Of a DNA stretch of 64,000 nt, positions 8,272-15,249 are shown one piece after another. The translations under genes and the position numbers were made by a program. Each line of letters begins with the position of its first letter. Positions within the stretch are counted from its first letter, which is position 1. This DNA comes from Hamadaea sp. (GTDB lineage: Bacteria; Actinomycetota; Actinomycetes; Mycobacteriales; Micromonosporaceae), in contig NZ_JABFVK010000058.1 in NCBI RefSeq assembly GCF_013362815.1, forward strand, positions 1-64,000, written 5' to 3'. The notes below the pieces were generated by a model, which was not told the origin of the DNA, made no database searches, and saw only the letters and a program-made list of their open reading frames with translations.

Positions 8272-8306
8272 AGTTGGTTGACCGCTTCGGTAACACCAAC
8301 TAGCGT
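8272..8306 (+). promoter_or_regulatory. antitoxin promoter with overlapping inverted repeat
   Basis: TTGACC (8278-8283), a 17-base spacer, and TAGCGT (8301-8306) form a clear sigma-70-type promoter ending 8 bases before ATG 8315, so the mRNA is probably leaderless. AGTTGGT (8272-8278) and ACCAACT (8295-8301) form an inverted repeat spanning the promoter. This is the expected place for autorepression by a ribbon-helix-helix antitoxin. The operator role is inferred. Confidence 0.7.
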
Positions 8307-8314
8307 CAGGTGGT

Positions 8315-8596
8315 ATGACCGTGAAGCTGACCATCAGCCTTCCCGACGATCTGGCCGCGATCGCGCAGGGGCAGCCGAACACATCGGCCTATATAGCCGA
8401 GGCTCTGCGTCAGCGAGTCAGGTCGGAGGCGCTCCAGCGCGCACTTGACCAGGCCGGCATCGACGAAATCCCTCCGGAGGAATACGCGAAGATCATCAAG
8501 CGTCATCGTGAGATCGATGCGATGCGCGAGGATCCCGAATTCCGGGCGAAGAACGCCGCGACGCTGGAGCGCTGGCGGCAGGGGATCATCCCGTGA
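8315..8596 (+). CDS. ribbon-helix-helix antitoxin
   Basis: 93-aa protein whose N-terminus (VKLTISLPDDLAAIAQG, then a helix ending EALRQRV) has the strand-helix-helix pattern of CopG/RHH DNA-binding domains. The charged C-terminal half (EEYAKIIKRHREID and later) would wrap and neutralise the toxin. It is first in an operon with a PIN-domain protein, overlapping it by four bases (GTGA). An inverted repeat spans its own promoter, the usual autoregulation layout. The VapB-type subfamily is not resolved. Confidence 0.82.
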   Translation: MTVKLTISLPDDLAAIAQGQPNTSAYIAEALRQRVRSEALQRALDQAGIDEIPPEEYAKIIKRHREIDAMREDPEFRAKNAATLERWRQGIIP

Positions 8597-8982
8597 CGGT
8601 GGTGCAATGGCTACTAGACACTGGTGTTCTGCTGTCCTATGCCGAGCAGACCTCATCTGTGCTCGGTCGTGAGCTTGTTGCGTGCGAAAGAGATCACAAG
8701 TCGATGGTCGTCTCGGCCGCGTGTCTTGCGGAGGCATATCGAGCTGCGTCCGAGGACGCCGCCCACCTATTGGACGTCCTTGTCAACCTGCCTGCCGTCC
8801 AAGTCGAGCCGCTGCAACAGGACGACGCAAGGGTCACGGGTCTGGTCGCGCAGCGCGTGGGCCGGATTGGGCTGGCCCACGCGTGCATGCTTGCGCTCGG
8901 CTCGAATGTGCCGGTGATGACGACGGATTCTGAAGCGGCGCTTCGAGTCTTGGAGGCAGCGCTGGTGGAGCGGATGAATTAG
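8593..8982 (+). CDS. PIN-domain toxin-like protein with one altered active-site residue
   Basis: 129-aa PIN-like protein, the expected toxin of the antitoxin gene it overlaps. PIN enzymes are Mg-dependent RNases using four acidic residues. Asp9 (WLLDTGVLL), Glu47 (CLAEAYR) and Asp112 (MTTDSEAAL) align, but the third acidic position in the helix before the last strand is His96 (GLAHACMLAL). It may bind metal differently, be attenuated, or use a neighbouring residue. GTG 8593 is the start, set by the GTGA overlap. Its stop is immediately followed by the GTG of the PP2C gene, so all three are one operon. Confidence 0.78.
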   Translation: MTVVQWLLDTGVLLSYAEQTSSVLGRELVACERDHKSMVVSAACLAEAYRAASEDAAHLLDVLVNLPAVQVEPLQQDDARVTGLVAQRVGRIGLAHACMLALGSNVPVMTTDSEAALRVLEAALVERMN

Positions 8983-9714
8983 GTGCGGTGGGCGGGGGCG
9001 GATGAGGCGTACCTCGACGAGCCGTCGGCGGTCACGGCCGGCCGGATGGTGCTCGGGCGGTACGGCGGGCGTACGGACGCGGGCGCGGACAAGAACGAGG
9101 ACGCCGCGCTGCTTCTCCAAGGCGAGGACTGGGAGCTGGCGGTGGTCGCCGACGGCCACGGCGGAGCCGACAGCGCGGCTTTCCTGATCGAGCTGCTGCA
9201 TGACGACCCCGACTTGGTGGACATCATGAGCCGGCCTGCTGCGGACGCACTCAGCGTTGTGCGTACTCATATGGTGAAGCGGATGCGAGCGGCGGAGCTG
9301 GACCACCTGCGAGGTGAAGCGGCCGTCTTGCTGGTCGCGCGCAAGGACCGGTACGCCGTGTGGCTGAACGTTGGCGACAACCTTGCGTTCGTGCTGCATC
9401 CCGAGCTGGCCCGGCTGGGACAGCGGACGCTGAACCAGCGGTCGTTCTACGAATGGGTCGGGCGAGTCGACAGCCTGCGGCTGGACGTGCCGAGTCATGC
9501 CACGGGAGTGCACGCGCTCCGGCCCGGCCGTACGCGAATCGCCCTGGTGACCGATGGGGTGCTGGACTTCTTCGCGGACCCCTACGACGGACCGCTCGGC
9601 ACGGCGGTCGCCCAGCTGATGCAGCGTGTGCACGACGGCCGCGGTGTGGACAGCGCGACCGTCGTGGCCTGGGACGTCGTGGCGGGCGAGACGCCTATGC
9701 ACCCCTCCGCGTGA
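8983..9714 (+). CDS. PP2C-like Ser/Thr protein phosphatase
   Basis: 243-aa metal-dependent phosphatase of the PP2C/PPM fold. Motifs include KNEDAALL (Asp contacting metal), VVADGHGGADS (the metal Asp-Gly pair), VWLNVGDN, VTDGVLDF and a final DSATVVAWDV where DNxTxVxV is usual. The Asn-to-Ser change at that last motif is the one departure. The GTG directly abuts the PIN gene stop, with no intergenic base. This suggests co-expression with the toxin-antitoxin pair, an unusual partnership. Its 3' end overlaps the convergent Nudix gene by 20 bases. Confidence 0.85.
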   Translation: MRWAGADEAYLDEPSAVTAGRMVLGRYGGRTDAGADKNEDAALLLQGEDWELAVVADGHGGADSAAFLIELLHDDPDLVDIMSRPAADALSVVRTHMVKRMRAAELDHLRGEAAVLLVARKDRYAVWLNVGDNLAFVLHPELARLGQRTLNQRSFYEWVGRVDSLRLDVPSHATGVHALRPGRTRIALVTDGVLDFFADPYDGPLGTAVAQLMQRVHDGRGVDSATVVAWDVVAGETPMHPSA

Positions 9715-10132
9715 GTTCGGCATAGCGCTCGGACTCGAGGAACATGGGCACGAGCAGCGCCGCTGAAGCCGAGAGATCGCGGTCGGCGGCCTGGTCGCGG
9801 GGGACGAAGACCATGGCGAGCCCTTCGCCGAGCACGACGTCGTCCTGCTTGGCGTCGGTGTAGCCCGCGTAGACGTGGAAGGTCACCTGGTGCGGGAAGC
9901 CTTCCTCGTACGGACGAGGTCCGGACCAGAAGTGCTCGATGTCGGCGGTCAGCCCGGTCTCTTCGAGCAGCTCACGATGGGCGGCTGCGAGCGGCGTCTC
10001 GCCGGCCTCGATGCGTCCGCCGGGCAGCGCCCATTGACTGGGCGAGACGGGGGCGTGCTCGTCGCGCAGCTGCATCAGGAGGGCGCCGTCGGCGTCGACC
10101 AGCAGGACCGCGGCTACTTCATAGGTCGCCAT
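9695..10132 (-). CDS. Nudix hydrolase
   Basis: 145-aa Nudix-fold pyrophosphohydrolase, cytoplasmic. The Nudix box is complete (GGRIEAGETP through RELLEETGL, about residues 39-61) and is preceded by WALP, a placement common in MutT-like housecleaning or nucleotide-sugar hydrolases. CATGAT lies 6 bases before ATG 10132 on its strand, consistent with leaderless expression. Substrate cannot be predicted. Convergent with the PP2C gene. Confidence 0.92.
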   Translation of the reverse strand: MATYEVAAVLLVDADGALLMQLRDEHAPVSPSQWALPGGRIEAGETPLAAAHRELLEETGLTADIEHFWSGPRPYEEGFPHQVTFHVYAGYTDAKQDDVVLGEGLAMVFVPRDQAADRDLSASAALLVPMFLESERYAELTRRGA

Positions 10133-10159
10133 CGGGTGATCATGCCACTGAGTACGCCG

Positions 10160-10801
10160 TCAGGCGGTCCACGCCGACAGGAGTACGGCGACCTCGTCGT
10201 CCGTGGTGGGGGAGAAGTCGTCGTACCAACTGCCGACGGCGCTGAACGTCTCCGGGGTGACGACGGCGATGACCTCGTCGGCGAGGCGCTCGGGGTCGGC
10301 CAGGTCGGTGATCGCGCCCGGCGGGGCGACCGGGGCGGCGACGACGACTTTGGTCGCGCCGCGCGCTCGGGCGACCTGGCAAGCCGCGGCGGCGGTGGCG
10401 CCGGTGGCGATCCCGTCGTCGACGATCAGGGCGGTCTTGCCGGTCAGCGGCACCGGCGGGCGATCTCCGCGCAGCCGCCGGACTCGGCGGTCCAGCTCGG
10501 CGGATTCGGCTGCCCCGACGCGCTCGATCTGGGCAGCGGAGAGCATCCGGGATCCGCCGGTCAGCACTCGGGTGTCCTCCTCGCCGATCGCTCCGAAGGC
10601 GTACTCGGGCTGGTCGGGATGGCCGAGTTTCCGGACGACGATGACGTCGAGCGGCGCGCCGAGGACGGCGGCGATCTCGGCGGCCACCGGTACGCCCCCA
10701 CGGGGCAGTCCCAGAACCACTACGTCGCCGTCGACTCCCGTCTCCATGAGGCGGGCGGCCAGGCGGCGCCCGGCGTCGGCCCGATCGCGAAACGCGCTCA
10801 C
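10160..10801 (-). CDS. phosphoribosyltransferase family protein
   Basis: 213-aa type I phosphoribosyltransferase fold protein. The PRPP-binding motif VDDGIATGAT lies at about 128-137. An LGLPRGGVPVAAE loop at about 30-42 and the VVRKLGHPDQPEYAFGAIGE region match a family often annotated only as 'phosphoribosyltransferase', whose members are frequently found with stress genes and have no proven substrate. GTG 10801 is chosen because GACAAT on the minus strand ends 6 bases before it, another leaderless pattern. Longer forms beginning upstream have no supporting start signals. Confidence 0.88.
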   Translation of the reverse strand: MSAFRDRADAGRRLAARLMETGVDGDVVVLGLPRGGVPVAAEIAAVLGAPLDVIVVRKLGHPDQPEYAFGAIGEEDTRVLTGGSRMLSAAQIERVGAAESAELDRRVRRLRGDRPPVPLTGKTALIVDDGIATGATAAAACQVARARGATKVVVAAPVAPPGAITDLADPERLADEVIAVVTPETFSAVGSWYDDFSPTTDDEVAVLLSAWTA

Positions 10802-11036
10802 CCGGCCATTGTCTCTCGCAGGTTTGCCCAGCGTGCGCTTCCCGTCCGGGCGGAACGCCGGAAAATGAGTTGCACAAGATCGGCGACGGGCTGTTACGCT
10901 CGCGGACATGTACATCGCGTGAGGTCTCGCCGCCGCCGTTCGAGCCGGACTCGGTTCACGGCCTGCGGCATCTCCAGCAGTCATCGGTCCGTTCCGGGCG
11001 CCGAGCTGCGTCCGATCACTTTTGAGGAGAGACGTC

Positions 11037-11228
11037 ATGCGAGAAGAGACTCCTGACAACGAGGCGGCGGAGACCCCCGACCCCGACGCCGGTCTGACCC
11101 GCGCCGAGCGCCGGGCCAAGGGCAAGAAGGGCGGCCAGGCGCAGCAGGCGCACGGCAAGCAGCACTTCGTCCCGAAGAACTCGCAGGGCCAGGCCCAGCG
11201 CATCTGGTCGAACCGCCGGGCGGGCTGA
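11037..11228 (+). CDS. small basic hypothetical protein
   Basis: 63-aa hydrophilic protein with an acidic N-terminus (ETPDNEAAETPDPDAG) and a strongly basic C-terminus (RAERRAKGKKGG, then PKNSQGQAQRIWSNRRAG). It has no predicted membrane segment and is probably largely disordered. GGAGAG lies 5 bases before ATG 11037. The upstream leader of about 130 bases contains a 4-codon ORF (10908-10922) just after a TACGCT box. The composition suggests nucleic-acid or ribosome association, but no function is known. Confidence 0.72.
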   Translation: MREETPDNEAAETPDPDAGLTRAERRAKGKKGGQAQQAHGKQHFVPKNSQGQAQRIWSNRRAG

Positions 11229-11232
11229 TCCG

Positions 11233-12195
11233 ATGACCGACCCGCACCCGCGCCGTTACGTGGTGCTGGGTGCGGGTGCGGTCGGCGGGGTGGTCGGCGG
11301 CCTGCTCGCCGTGGCCGGTCACGAGGTGGCGTTCCTCGCCCGGGGCGAGCACCTGGCGGCCATCCAGCGTGACGGGCTGCGGGTCGAGACGCCCGACGCG
11401 GTTCACCAGGTCAAGGCGGCGGCTGCCGCCGATCCCGGGGAACTGGGGCTGCGTACGCACGATGTGGTGTTCTTGGCGGTGAAGGGCAACGACACCGAAG
11501 CCGCCCTGCAGAGCCTCGCCCGGACCGGCGTACCCGGGATCACGGTGGTATGCCTGCAGAACGGGGTAGCCAACGAGCGCCTCGCCTTGCGGTACTTCGC
11601 CGACGTCTACGGCATCTGCGTCATGCTGCCCGCGACTCACCTGGAACCGGGCGTCGTCCGTGCCGACTGCGCCCCGGTCCCGGGCATCCTCGACATCGGG
11701 CGCATTCCATCCGGTGTGGACGATCAGGCCGCCGTGATCTCGGCGGATCTGCGGAGCGCCGGGTTCCACAGTGAACTCCGCGAACGCGTGATGCCGTGGA
11801 AGTACTGCAAACTCCTGGTCAACCTCGGCAACGGCATCCGGGCGGTGTGCGTACCCTCCGAGGGGGTCGATGAGATCGTCGCCGAGGCGCGGGCCGAGGC
11901 GGCTGCGGTTCTCGACGCGGCCGGCATCGCGTACGTGTCCGAGGCCGAGGACCGCCGCCGTCGGGGCGACATCCTCCAGCTCAAGAGCCCTCGCTCGGGC
12001 AGCTCGTCCTGGCAGAGCCTGCGGCGTGGCACCGGCAGTATCGAGGCCGACTACCTCAACGGCGAGATCGTCCAACTCGCCCGGGAGCTCGGCCGCGACG
12101 CGCCGCTCAATGAGCGCGCCCAGCGCTGGGCCACCCGGTTCGCGGTGGAACGGCGAGAACCGGGCACGCTCCCGGTCGAGGAGTGGCTCAGCTGA
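11233..12195 (+). CDS. ketopantoate reductase family oxidoreductase
   Basis: 320-aa NADP-dependent 2-dehydropantoate 2-reductase-like enzyme (ApbA/PanE fold). The Rossmann motif GAGAVGGVVGG is at about 13-23. LAVKGNDTEAAL and LQNGVANE follow in normal order. The catalytic lysine is in MPWKYCKLLVNLGN, and the substrate helix SSSWQSLRRGTGSIEADYLNGE is present. It could make pantoate for coenzyme A, but panE paralogues of unknown substrate are common, so no symbol is given. It begins 4 bases after the small basic gene, so they may be co-transcribed. Its 3' end overlaps a convergent acetyltransferase by 8 bases. Confidence 0.9.
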   Translation: MTDPHPRRYVVLGAGAVGGVVGGLLAVAGHEVAFLARGEHLAAIQRDGLRVETPDAVHQVKAAAAADPGELGLRTHDVVFLAVKGNDTEAALQSLARTGVPGITVVCLQNGVANERLALRYFADVYGICVMLPATHLEPGVVRADCAPVPGILDIGRIPSGVDDQAAVISADLRSAGFHSELRERVMPWKYCKLLVNLGNGIRAVCVPSEGVDEIVAEARAEAAAVLDAAGIAYVSEAEDRRRRGDILQLKSPRSGSSSWQSLRRGTGSIEADYLNGEIVQLARELGRDAPLNERAQRWATRFAVERREPGTLPVEEWLS

Positions 12196-12631
12196 TCGGC
12201 GGGCGGCTCGGGCCCGCGGGCCGCTCCATCGCCGAGCTCGGCCCGAACCCGAACTTCTCATACAAGCCTTGCGCATCGCTCGTGTGCAGCAGCCACCGGA
12301 ACTCGCGCCCCGGTCCGTCCTCGATCATCTTGTGCACGATCGCCACACCCAGTCCATGCCCGCGGTGCGCGGCGTCCACATAGACGTCCGCCAGATACGC
12401 CGAGGCCACACCGTCGGACCAGGCCCGCGCGAAGCCGACCATCTGCCCGGTGGGATCGAACGCGCCGACCACTCGCCACGACTTCCGCACCTGGTCCGCG
12501 AAGTCTTCACTGGTACGCCATCGGCCCCAGTACGCCTCGGTCGACAAGAACGCGTACGCCGCGTCGACGTCGATCCGGGCCGGGTCGTCGTCGACCTCGT
12601 AACCCGGTGTCACGTCGTACCCGGGTGTCAC
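12188..12631 (-). CDS. GNAT family N-acetyltransferase
   Basis: 147-aa acetyltransferase. The acetyl-CoA loop region reads LADVYVDAAHRGHGLGVAIV, with the RGHGLG turn typical of motif A, then SDAQGLYEKFGF near the C-terminus. GTG 12631 gives a GTGA overlap with the preceding acetyltransferase gene, which is why it is preferred to the ATG at 12655. The substrate is unknown; the YWGRWRTSEDF stretch is typical of a subgroup often annotated simply as GNAT. Confidence 0.87.
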   Translation of the reverse strand: MTPGYDVTPGYEVDDDPARIDVDAAYAFLSTEAYWGRWRTSEDFADQVRKSWRVVGAFDPTGQMVGFARAWSDGVASAYLADVYVDAAHRGHGLGVAIVHKMIEDGPGREFRWLLHTSDAQGLYEKFGFGPSSAMERPAGPSRPPIS

Positions 12632-13233
12632 TTGGGATCCCGCCACAGCGTCCATTGTTCCGGACCGGCCGACACCGGCAGGTTCCCGGTCACCTCGAAC
12701 CCGTGCCGCTCGTAGAACGGCAGGTTCTTCGGGTTCGACGACTCCAGATACACCGGTACGCCGTCGGCGTCGAACCGGTCGAGCCCGGCGCGCAGCAGCG
12801 CCGACCCCAGTCCACCGCCCTGCGCTGCCGATGCGGTCGCGATGAACTCGAGATACCAGTGCTGCGGCGGCTGCTTGTCGTGGTGCTTCTCGACATCCCC
12901 GAGCCGGCCGAGCACCCTCGGCAGGCGTACGCCCGCCGCCCGCGCGATCGACGGCGCGGCCCGCACCATGGCGGGGGCGGGAAGTTTCCAGTCACCGGGC
13001 GGCGACCAGATCGTCAGCGCCTGCCGGTCGGCGGTGGTGAACACGCGTCCCTTCGGCACGGAATGCCGCAGCAGCGCGCCGAACAGCACCGCCAGCCGCC
13101 GACGGCGGCGACCCGGGCTGTCCCGGTCGTGGTGCAGCATCCACGACCACACCGGGTCGCCGTCGAACGCGTCGGCCATGGTGGCCGCCAGAGCCGGAAG
13201 GTCGGCCGGGACGGCGGGGCGGATCTCGATCAC
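12628..13233 (-). CDS. GNAT family N-acetyltransferase
   Basis: 201-aa acetyltransferase. The N-terminus (IRPAVPADLPALAATMADAF) is a standard GNAT opening. The HWYLEFIATASAAQGGGLGSALL segment carries the acetyl-CoA P-loop, and LESSNPKNLPFYERHGFEV is the conserved C-terminal helix-strand. The family resembles puromycin-acetyltransferase-like GNATs. It precedes and overlaps the second acetyltransferase, forming a small operon. A spaced box (AATACT) lies close to GTG 13233 but too near for a clear leaderless call. Confidence 0.88.
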   Translation of the reverse strand: MIEIRPAVPADLPALAATMADAFDGDPVWSWMLHHDRDSPGRRRRRLAVLFGALLRHSVPKGRVFTTADRQALTIWSPPGDWKLPAPAMVRAAPSIARAAGVRLPRVLGRLGDVEKHHDKQPPQHWYLEFIATASAAQGGGLGSALLRAGLDRFDADGVPVYLESSNPKNLPFYERHGFEVTGNLPVSAGPEQWTLWRDPK

Positions 13234-13284
13234 CGGAGTATTCGAAATCCTCTCGCGTTCCCTGTCAACCTCCCGGCCCTGACC

Positions 13285-13695
13285 TCAGGATTCCAGACGT
13301 CTCGTCTTGATCTCCGGCCACGCGTGGTAGAGCTGGGGTGAATCCGTGATAATCGCTGCCCCGTCCGGGTATTCCGGGCCGGGTAGTGCCGCCGAGACGG
13401 CATGGGCGACGTCCAAGTCGGGCTTCTGCCATCCCTGTCCCGCTCGCCATTCCTCGTAGGACAGCGCGTCCCCGAAGTCGAACGGGATGACCGAGACGGC
13501 CGGCAACTGGCCGACGTGTTTGATGAGATGCGGACGGTCACGGCCCGCGTAAGCAAGGCACACGACCGGGGCCAAGACGGGTCGATCGGGCCGGAAGTGG
13601 GCCTGATTCAGCAGCGTGGACAGCCACTGAACCTGCCCGATAGCCCGTAGTGCCGAGGTGTCGAGGAGCAGGGGTCTCACGCGATCATCGGTCAC
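13285..13695 (-). CDS. PIN-domain protein, probable toxin, with Glu-to-Tyr change
   Basis: 136-aa PIN-like protein, second gene of a toxin-antitoxin pair. Asp12 (LLLDTSAL), Asp95 (KPDLDVAHAV) and Asp118 (IITDSPQL) match PIN acidic positions. The conserved Glu of the second helix is replaced by Tyr49 (VCLAYAGRD, compared with CLAEAYR in the protein at 8593-8982). GTG 13695 forms a GTGA overlap with the antitoxin stop. It may be an inactive or altered nuclease. Alignment is by eye. Confidence 0.72.
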   Translation of the reverse strand: MTDDRVRPLLLDTSALRAIGQVQWLSTLLNQAHFRPDRPVLAPVVCLAYAGRDRPHLIKHVGQLPAVSVIPFDFGDALSYEEWRAGQGWQKPDLDVAHAVSAALPGPEYPDGAAIITDSPQLYHAWPEIKTRRLES

Positions 13696-13928
13696 AGCGA
13701 GTCCAACCACTTGTTGGCTTCGGCGAGACCCTCATCGGTGATGACCTGCCCGTAGGTCTCGCGGAAGAACTCGCGGACGGCTTCGCCACGAGCCTTCAGC
13801 TCTTCGGGGGTCAGGGTCTTCTCGGCGAACTCCATGAGGAGCTTGCCGAGGCTGATGCCGCGCTGATCGGCGATCAACGCGAGCCGGTCCCGGACTTCGG
13901 TGGTGACGCGGATGGACGTGTACGCCAT
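13692..13928 (-). CDS. ribbon-helix-helix antitoxin
   Basis: 78-aa antitoxin-like protein. TSIRVTTEVRDRLALIADQRG is a typical RHH strand followed by two helices; the helical C-terminus (EELKARGEAVREFFRET) would contact the toxin. ATG 13928 is chosen over longer forms because, on the minus strand, TATGCT ends 6 bases before it. That box is overlapped by a GCATAC-N5-GTATGC palindrome. Overlaps the PIN gene by four bases. Confidence 0.8.
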   Translation of the reverse strand: MAYTSIRVTTEVRDRLALIADQRGISLGKLLMEFAEKTLTPEELKARGEAVREFFRETYGQVITDEGLAEANKWLDSL

Positions 13929-13934
13929 GGGGCG

Positions 13935-13952
13935 AGCATACGTCGTGTATGC
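13935..13952 (-). promoter_or_regulatory. antitoxin -10 box overlapped by a palindrome
   Basis: On the minus strand TATGCT (13940-13935) is the -10 box of the antitoxin gene. GCATAC (13936-13941) and GTATGC (13947-13952) form a perfect 6-5-6 palindrome covering it, the expected site for autorepression by the antitoxin complex. Function is inferred from position. Confidence 0.65.
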
Positions 13953-14038
13953 ACGTGGTGTCGCGACCGGCCGGGGTGGTGCGAGAGTGGTCATGTATTC
14001 ATTCGATCGCATGGCGTTACCGCATTACGACGGCATTT

Positions 14039-14069
14039 CCACTGAAAGATTTTTCGATCTTGTCAGTGG
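14039..14069. promoter_or_regulatory. inverted repeat upstream of the pentapeptide gene
   Basis: CCACTGA (14039-14045) pairs with TCAGTGG (14063-14069), and an inner AAGAT pairs with ATCT after a small bulge, around TTTTCG. The repeat ends 8 bases before the TAGGTT -10 box, so it covers the expected -35 region and could be an operator. No regulator is assigned. Confidence 0.45.
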
Positions 14070-14089
14070 TTTGCAGTAGGTTCGGGCGC

Positions 14090-14737
14090 GTGACGACCAA
14101 AGCTTCGCAGCCCGCGCCGCCGAACCTGCCCGCCTCGTGGTCGGGAGGGACGCCGGTCCTCGACGACGAGGAGGAGTGGTGGCAGCTCGACCTCGCCGGT
14201 GACGTGTTCGAGGGCGAAGCGGCCGGGCTGGAGGTGGAGCAGAGCCGGTTCACCCGAGTCCGGCTCGGGGGCGTACGCCTGGAGAAGGCGACTTTCCTCG
14301 ACTGCGCGCTGCACCACTGCGACCTGGCGAACTTGACTGCCGACGGGTGTGGCCTGCGACGAGTGGAGCTCGTCGAGTGCCGGGGGACCGGGATGGTCTA
14401 CATCGGCGGCGCGCTGCGTGATGTCACGCTGCGCGACTGCCGGTTGGATCTGACGACCTGGCGGGCGACGACGTTCACCAAGGTCGCGTTCCTCGGCTGC
14501 GATCTGCGCCGGGCTGACTTCCTCGGTGCGGACCTGCGTGGGGTGCTGTTCGAACGCTGTGATCTGACCGGCGCGCAGTTCAGCAACGCCAAACTCGACG
14601 GCGCTCGGTTCGCCGACTGCGATCTCAGCGGGCTGGGCGGGGTGGCGAGCCTGGCCGGCGCGACCGTACGCGCCGACGACCTTCTCGTGCTGACCGAGCT
14701 GCTGGCGGACGCGCTCGGGATCACCGTCGAACGCTGA
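14090..14737 (+). CDS. pentapeptide-repeat protein
   Basis: 215-aa cytoplasmic protein whose residues from about 40 to 195 form degenerate A(D/N)Lxx pentapeptide repeats (for example CDLANLTADG, CDLRRADFLGADLRGVLF, CDLTGAQFSNAKLDGARF), predicted to form a right-handed quadrilateral beta-helix. Some such proteins mimic DNA and protect gyrase (Qnr/MfpA), but many have no known role. GTG 14090 follows TAGGTT (14077-14082) by 7 bases, so the message is probably leaderless. The 4-Cys-rich stretch in the middle repeats is notable but not a known metal site. Confidence 0.9.
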   Translation: MTTKASQPAPPNLPASWSGGTPVLDDEEEWWQLDLAGDVFEGEAAGLEVEQSRFTRVRLGGVRLEKATFLDCALHHCDLANLTADGCGLRRVELVECRGTGMVYIGGALRDVTLRDCRLDLTTWRATTFTKVAFLGCDLRRADFLGADLRGVLFERCDLTGAQFSNAKLDGARFADCDLSGLGGVASLAGATVRADDLLVLTELLADALGITVER

Positions 14738-14777
14738 GTCGTAGAGCGCTGAGGCGCTGGACTTGTACCCTCGGCCC

Positions 14778-14999
14778 GTGCTCTCCCTCGCCGCGCGCCC
14801 GCTCGCCATCAACCCGCTGTCGACCGGGGGATACCCACTACTCGGGCTCGTCCTGCTGGCGATCGGCGGTGGGCTCCTCTGGCGGTCGCGCCGCCCGGGA
14901 AACGAGTCCCGGCGCGAGGAACGTCTGGGTGGCATCGCCTTCGCCGTGCTCGGCGGTGTCATCACGATCGTGGGCCTGATCGCGGTCGCCGCCGACTGA
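14778..14999 (+). CDS. small membrane protein
   Basis: 73-aa protein with two hydrophobic segments (about 18-35, PLLGLVLLAIGGGLLW; about 51-70, GIAFAVLGGVITIVGLI) separated by a charged loop RSRRPGNESRREERLG. GTG 14778 lies 6 bases after TACCCT (14766-14771), the leaderless arrangement seen throughout this window. Function unknown. From 15000 to 15249 there is no gene: it holds a half-copy of the GTTATCC element, a 43-bp repeat element and the next gene's promoter. Confidence 0.65.
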   Translation: MLSLAARPLAINPLSTGGYPLLGLVLLAIGGGLLWRSRRPGNESRREERLGGIAFAVLGGVITIVGLIAVAAD

Positions 15000-15059
15000 C
15001 GGCTCCGTCGCGGGCGTGCGGAATCGTCGCGGGCGTGTTGCGGGCTGTCGCGGCGCGGC

Positions 15060-15080
15060 GCGTTATCCGGGATATCGCGG
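15060..15080. repeat. half-copy of the GTTATCC palindromic element
   Basis: The sequence reading GCGTTATCC then GGGATATCGCGG matches one 20-bp palindromic half of the elements at 28391, 32801, 38081 and 57848. No second half is visible here. Confidence 0.6.
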
Positions 15081-15097
15081 CCTCGATAGATGATCTA

Positions 15098-15140
15098 GGC
15101 GAGAAAACGTCGCCATAGCCGCCGAAACTCGCCAAGGTCA
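15098..15140 (+). repeat. 43-bp palindromic element, copy 1
   Basis: Starts GGCGAGAAAACGTCG and ends CCGAAACTCGCCAAGGTCA. It is closely matched, in reverse orientation, by 62041-62083. The ends are complementary (TTGGCGAG-type with CGCCAA), so it can fold back. No coding potential. Confidence 0.7.
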
Positions 15141-15184
15141 TTTCCGAAGCGCAGGCCCAGGCGGGCGGCGGCGCGAACGGCGAG

Positions 15185-15236
15185 TTGACATGCAGCCGGA
15201 CGGCTGCCTATCGTAAAAGGCAGCTAAAAGGCTGCA
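15185..15236 (+). promoter_or_regulatory. promoter and operator of the ArsR-SRPBCC gene
   Basis: TTGACA (15185-15190), an 18-base spacer and TATCGT (15209-15214) form a consensus promoter. GCTGCCT (15203-15209) and AGGCAGC (15218-15224) are an inverted repeat over the -10 box. A second pair, TGCAGCC (15191-15197) and GGCTGCA (15230-15236), brackets it. This nested arrangement is what autorepression by an ArsR-type dimer would need; binding is inferred. Confidence 0.7.
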
Positions 15237-15249
15237 TGTTGGGGGGCAA

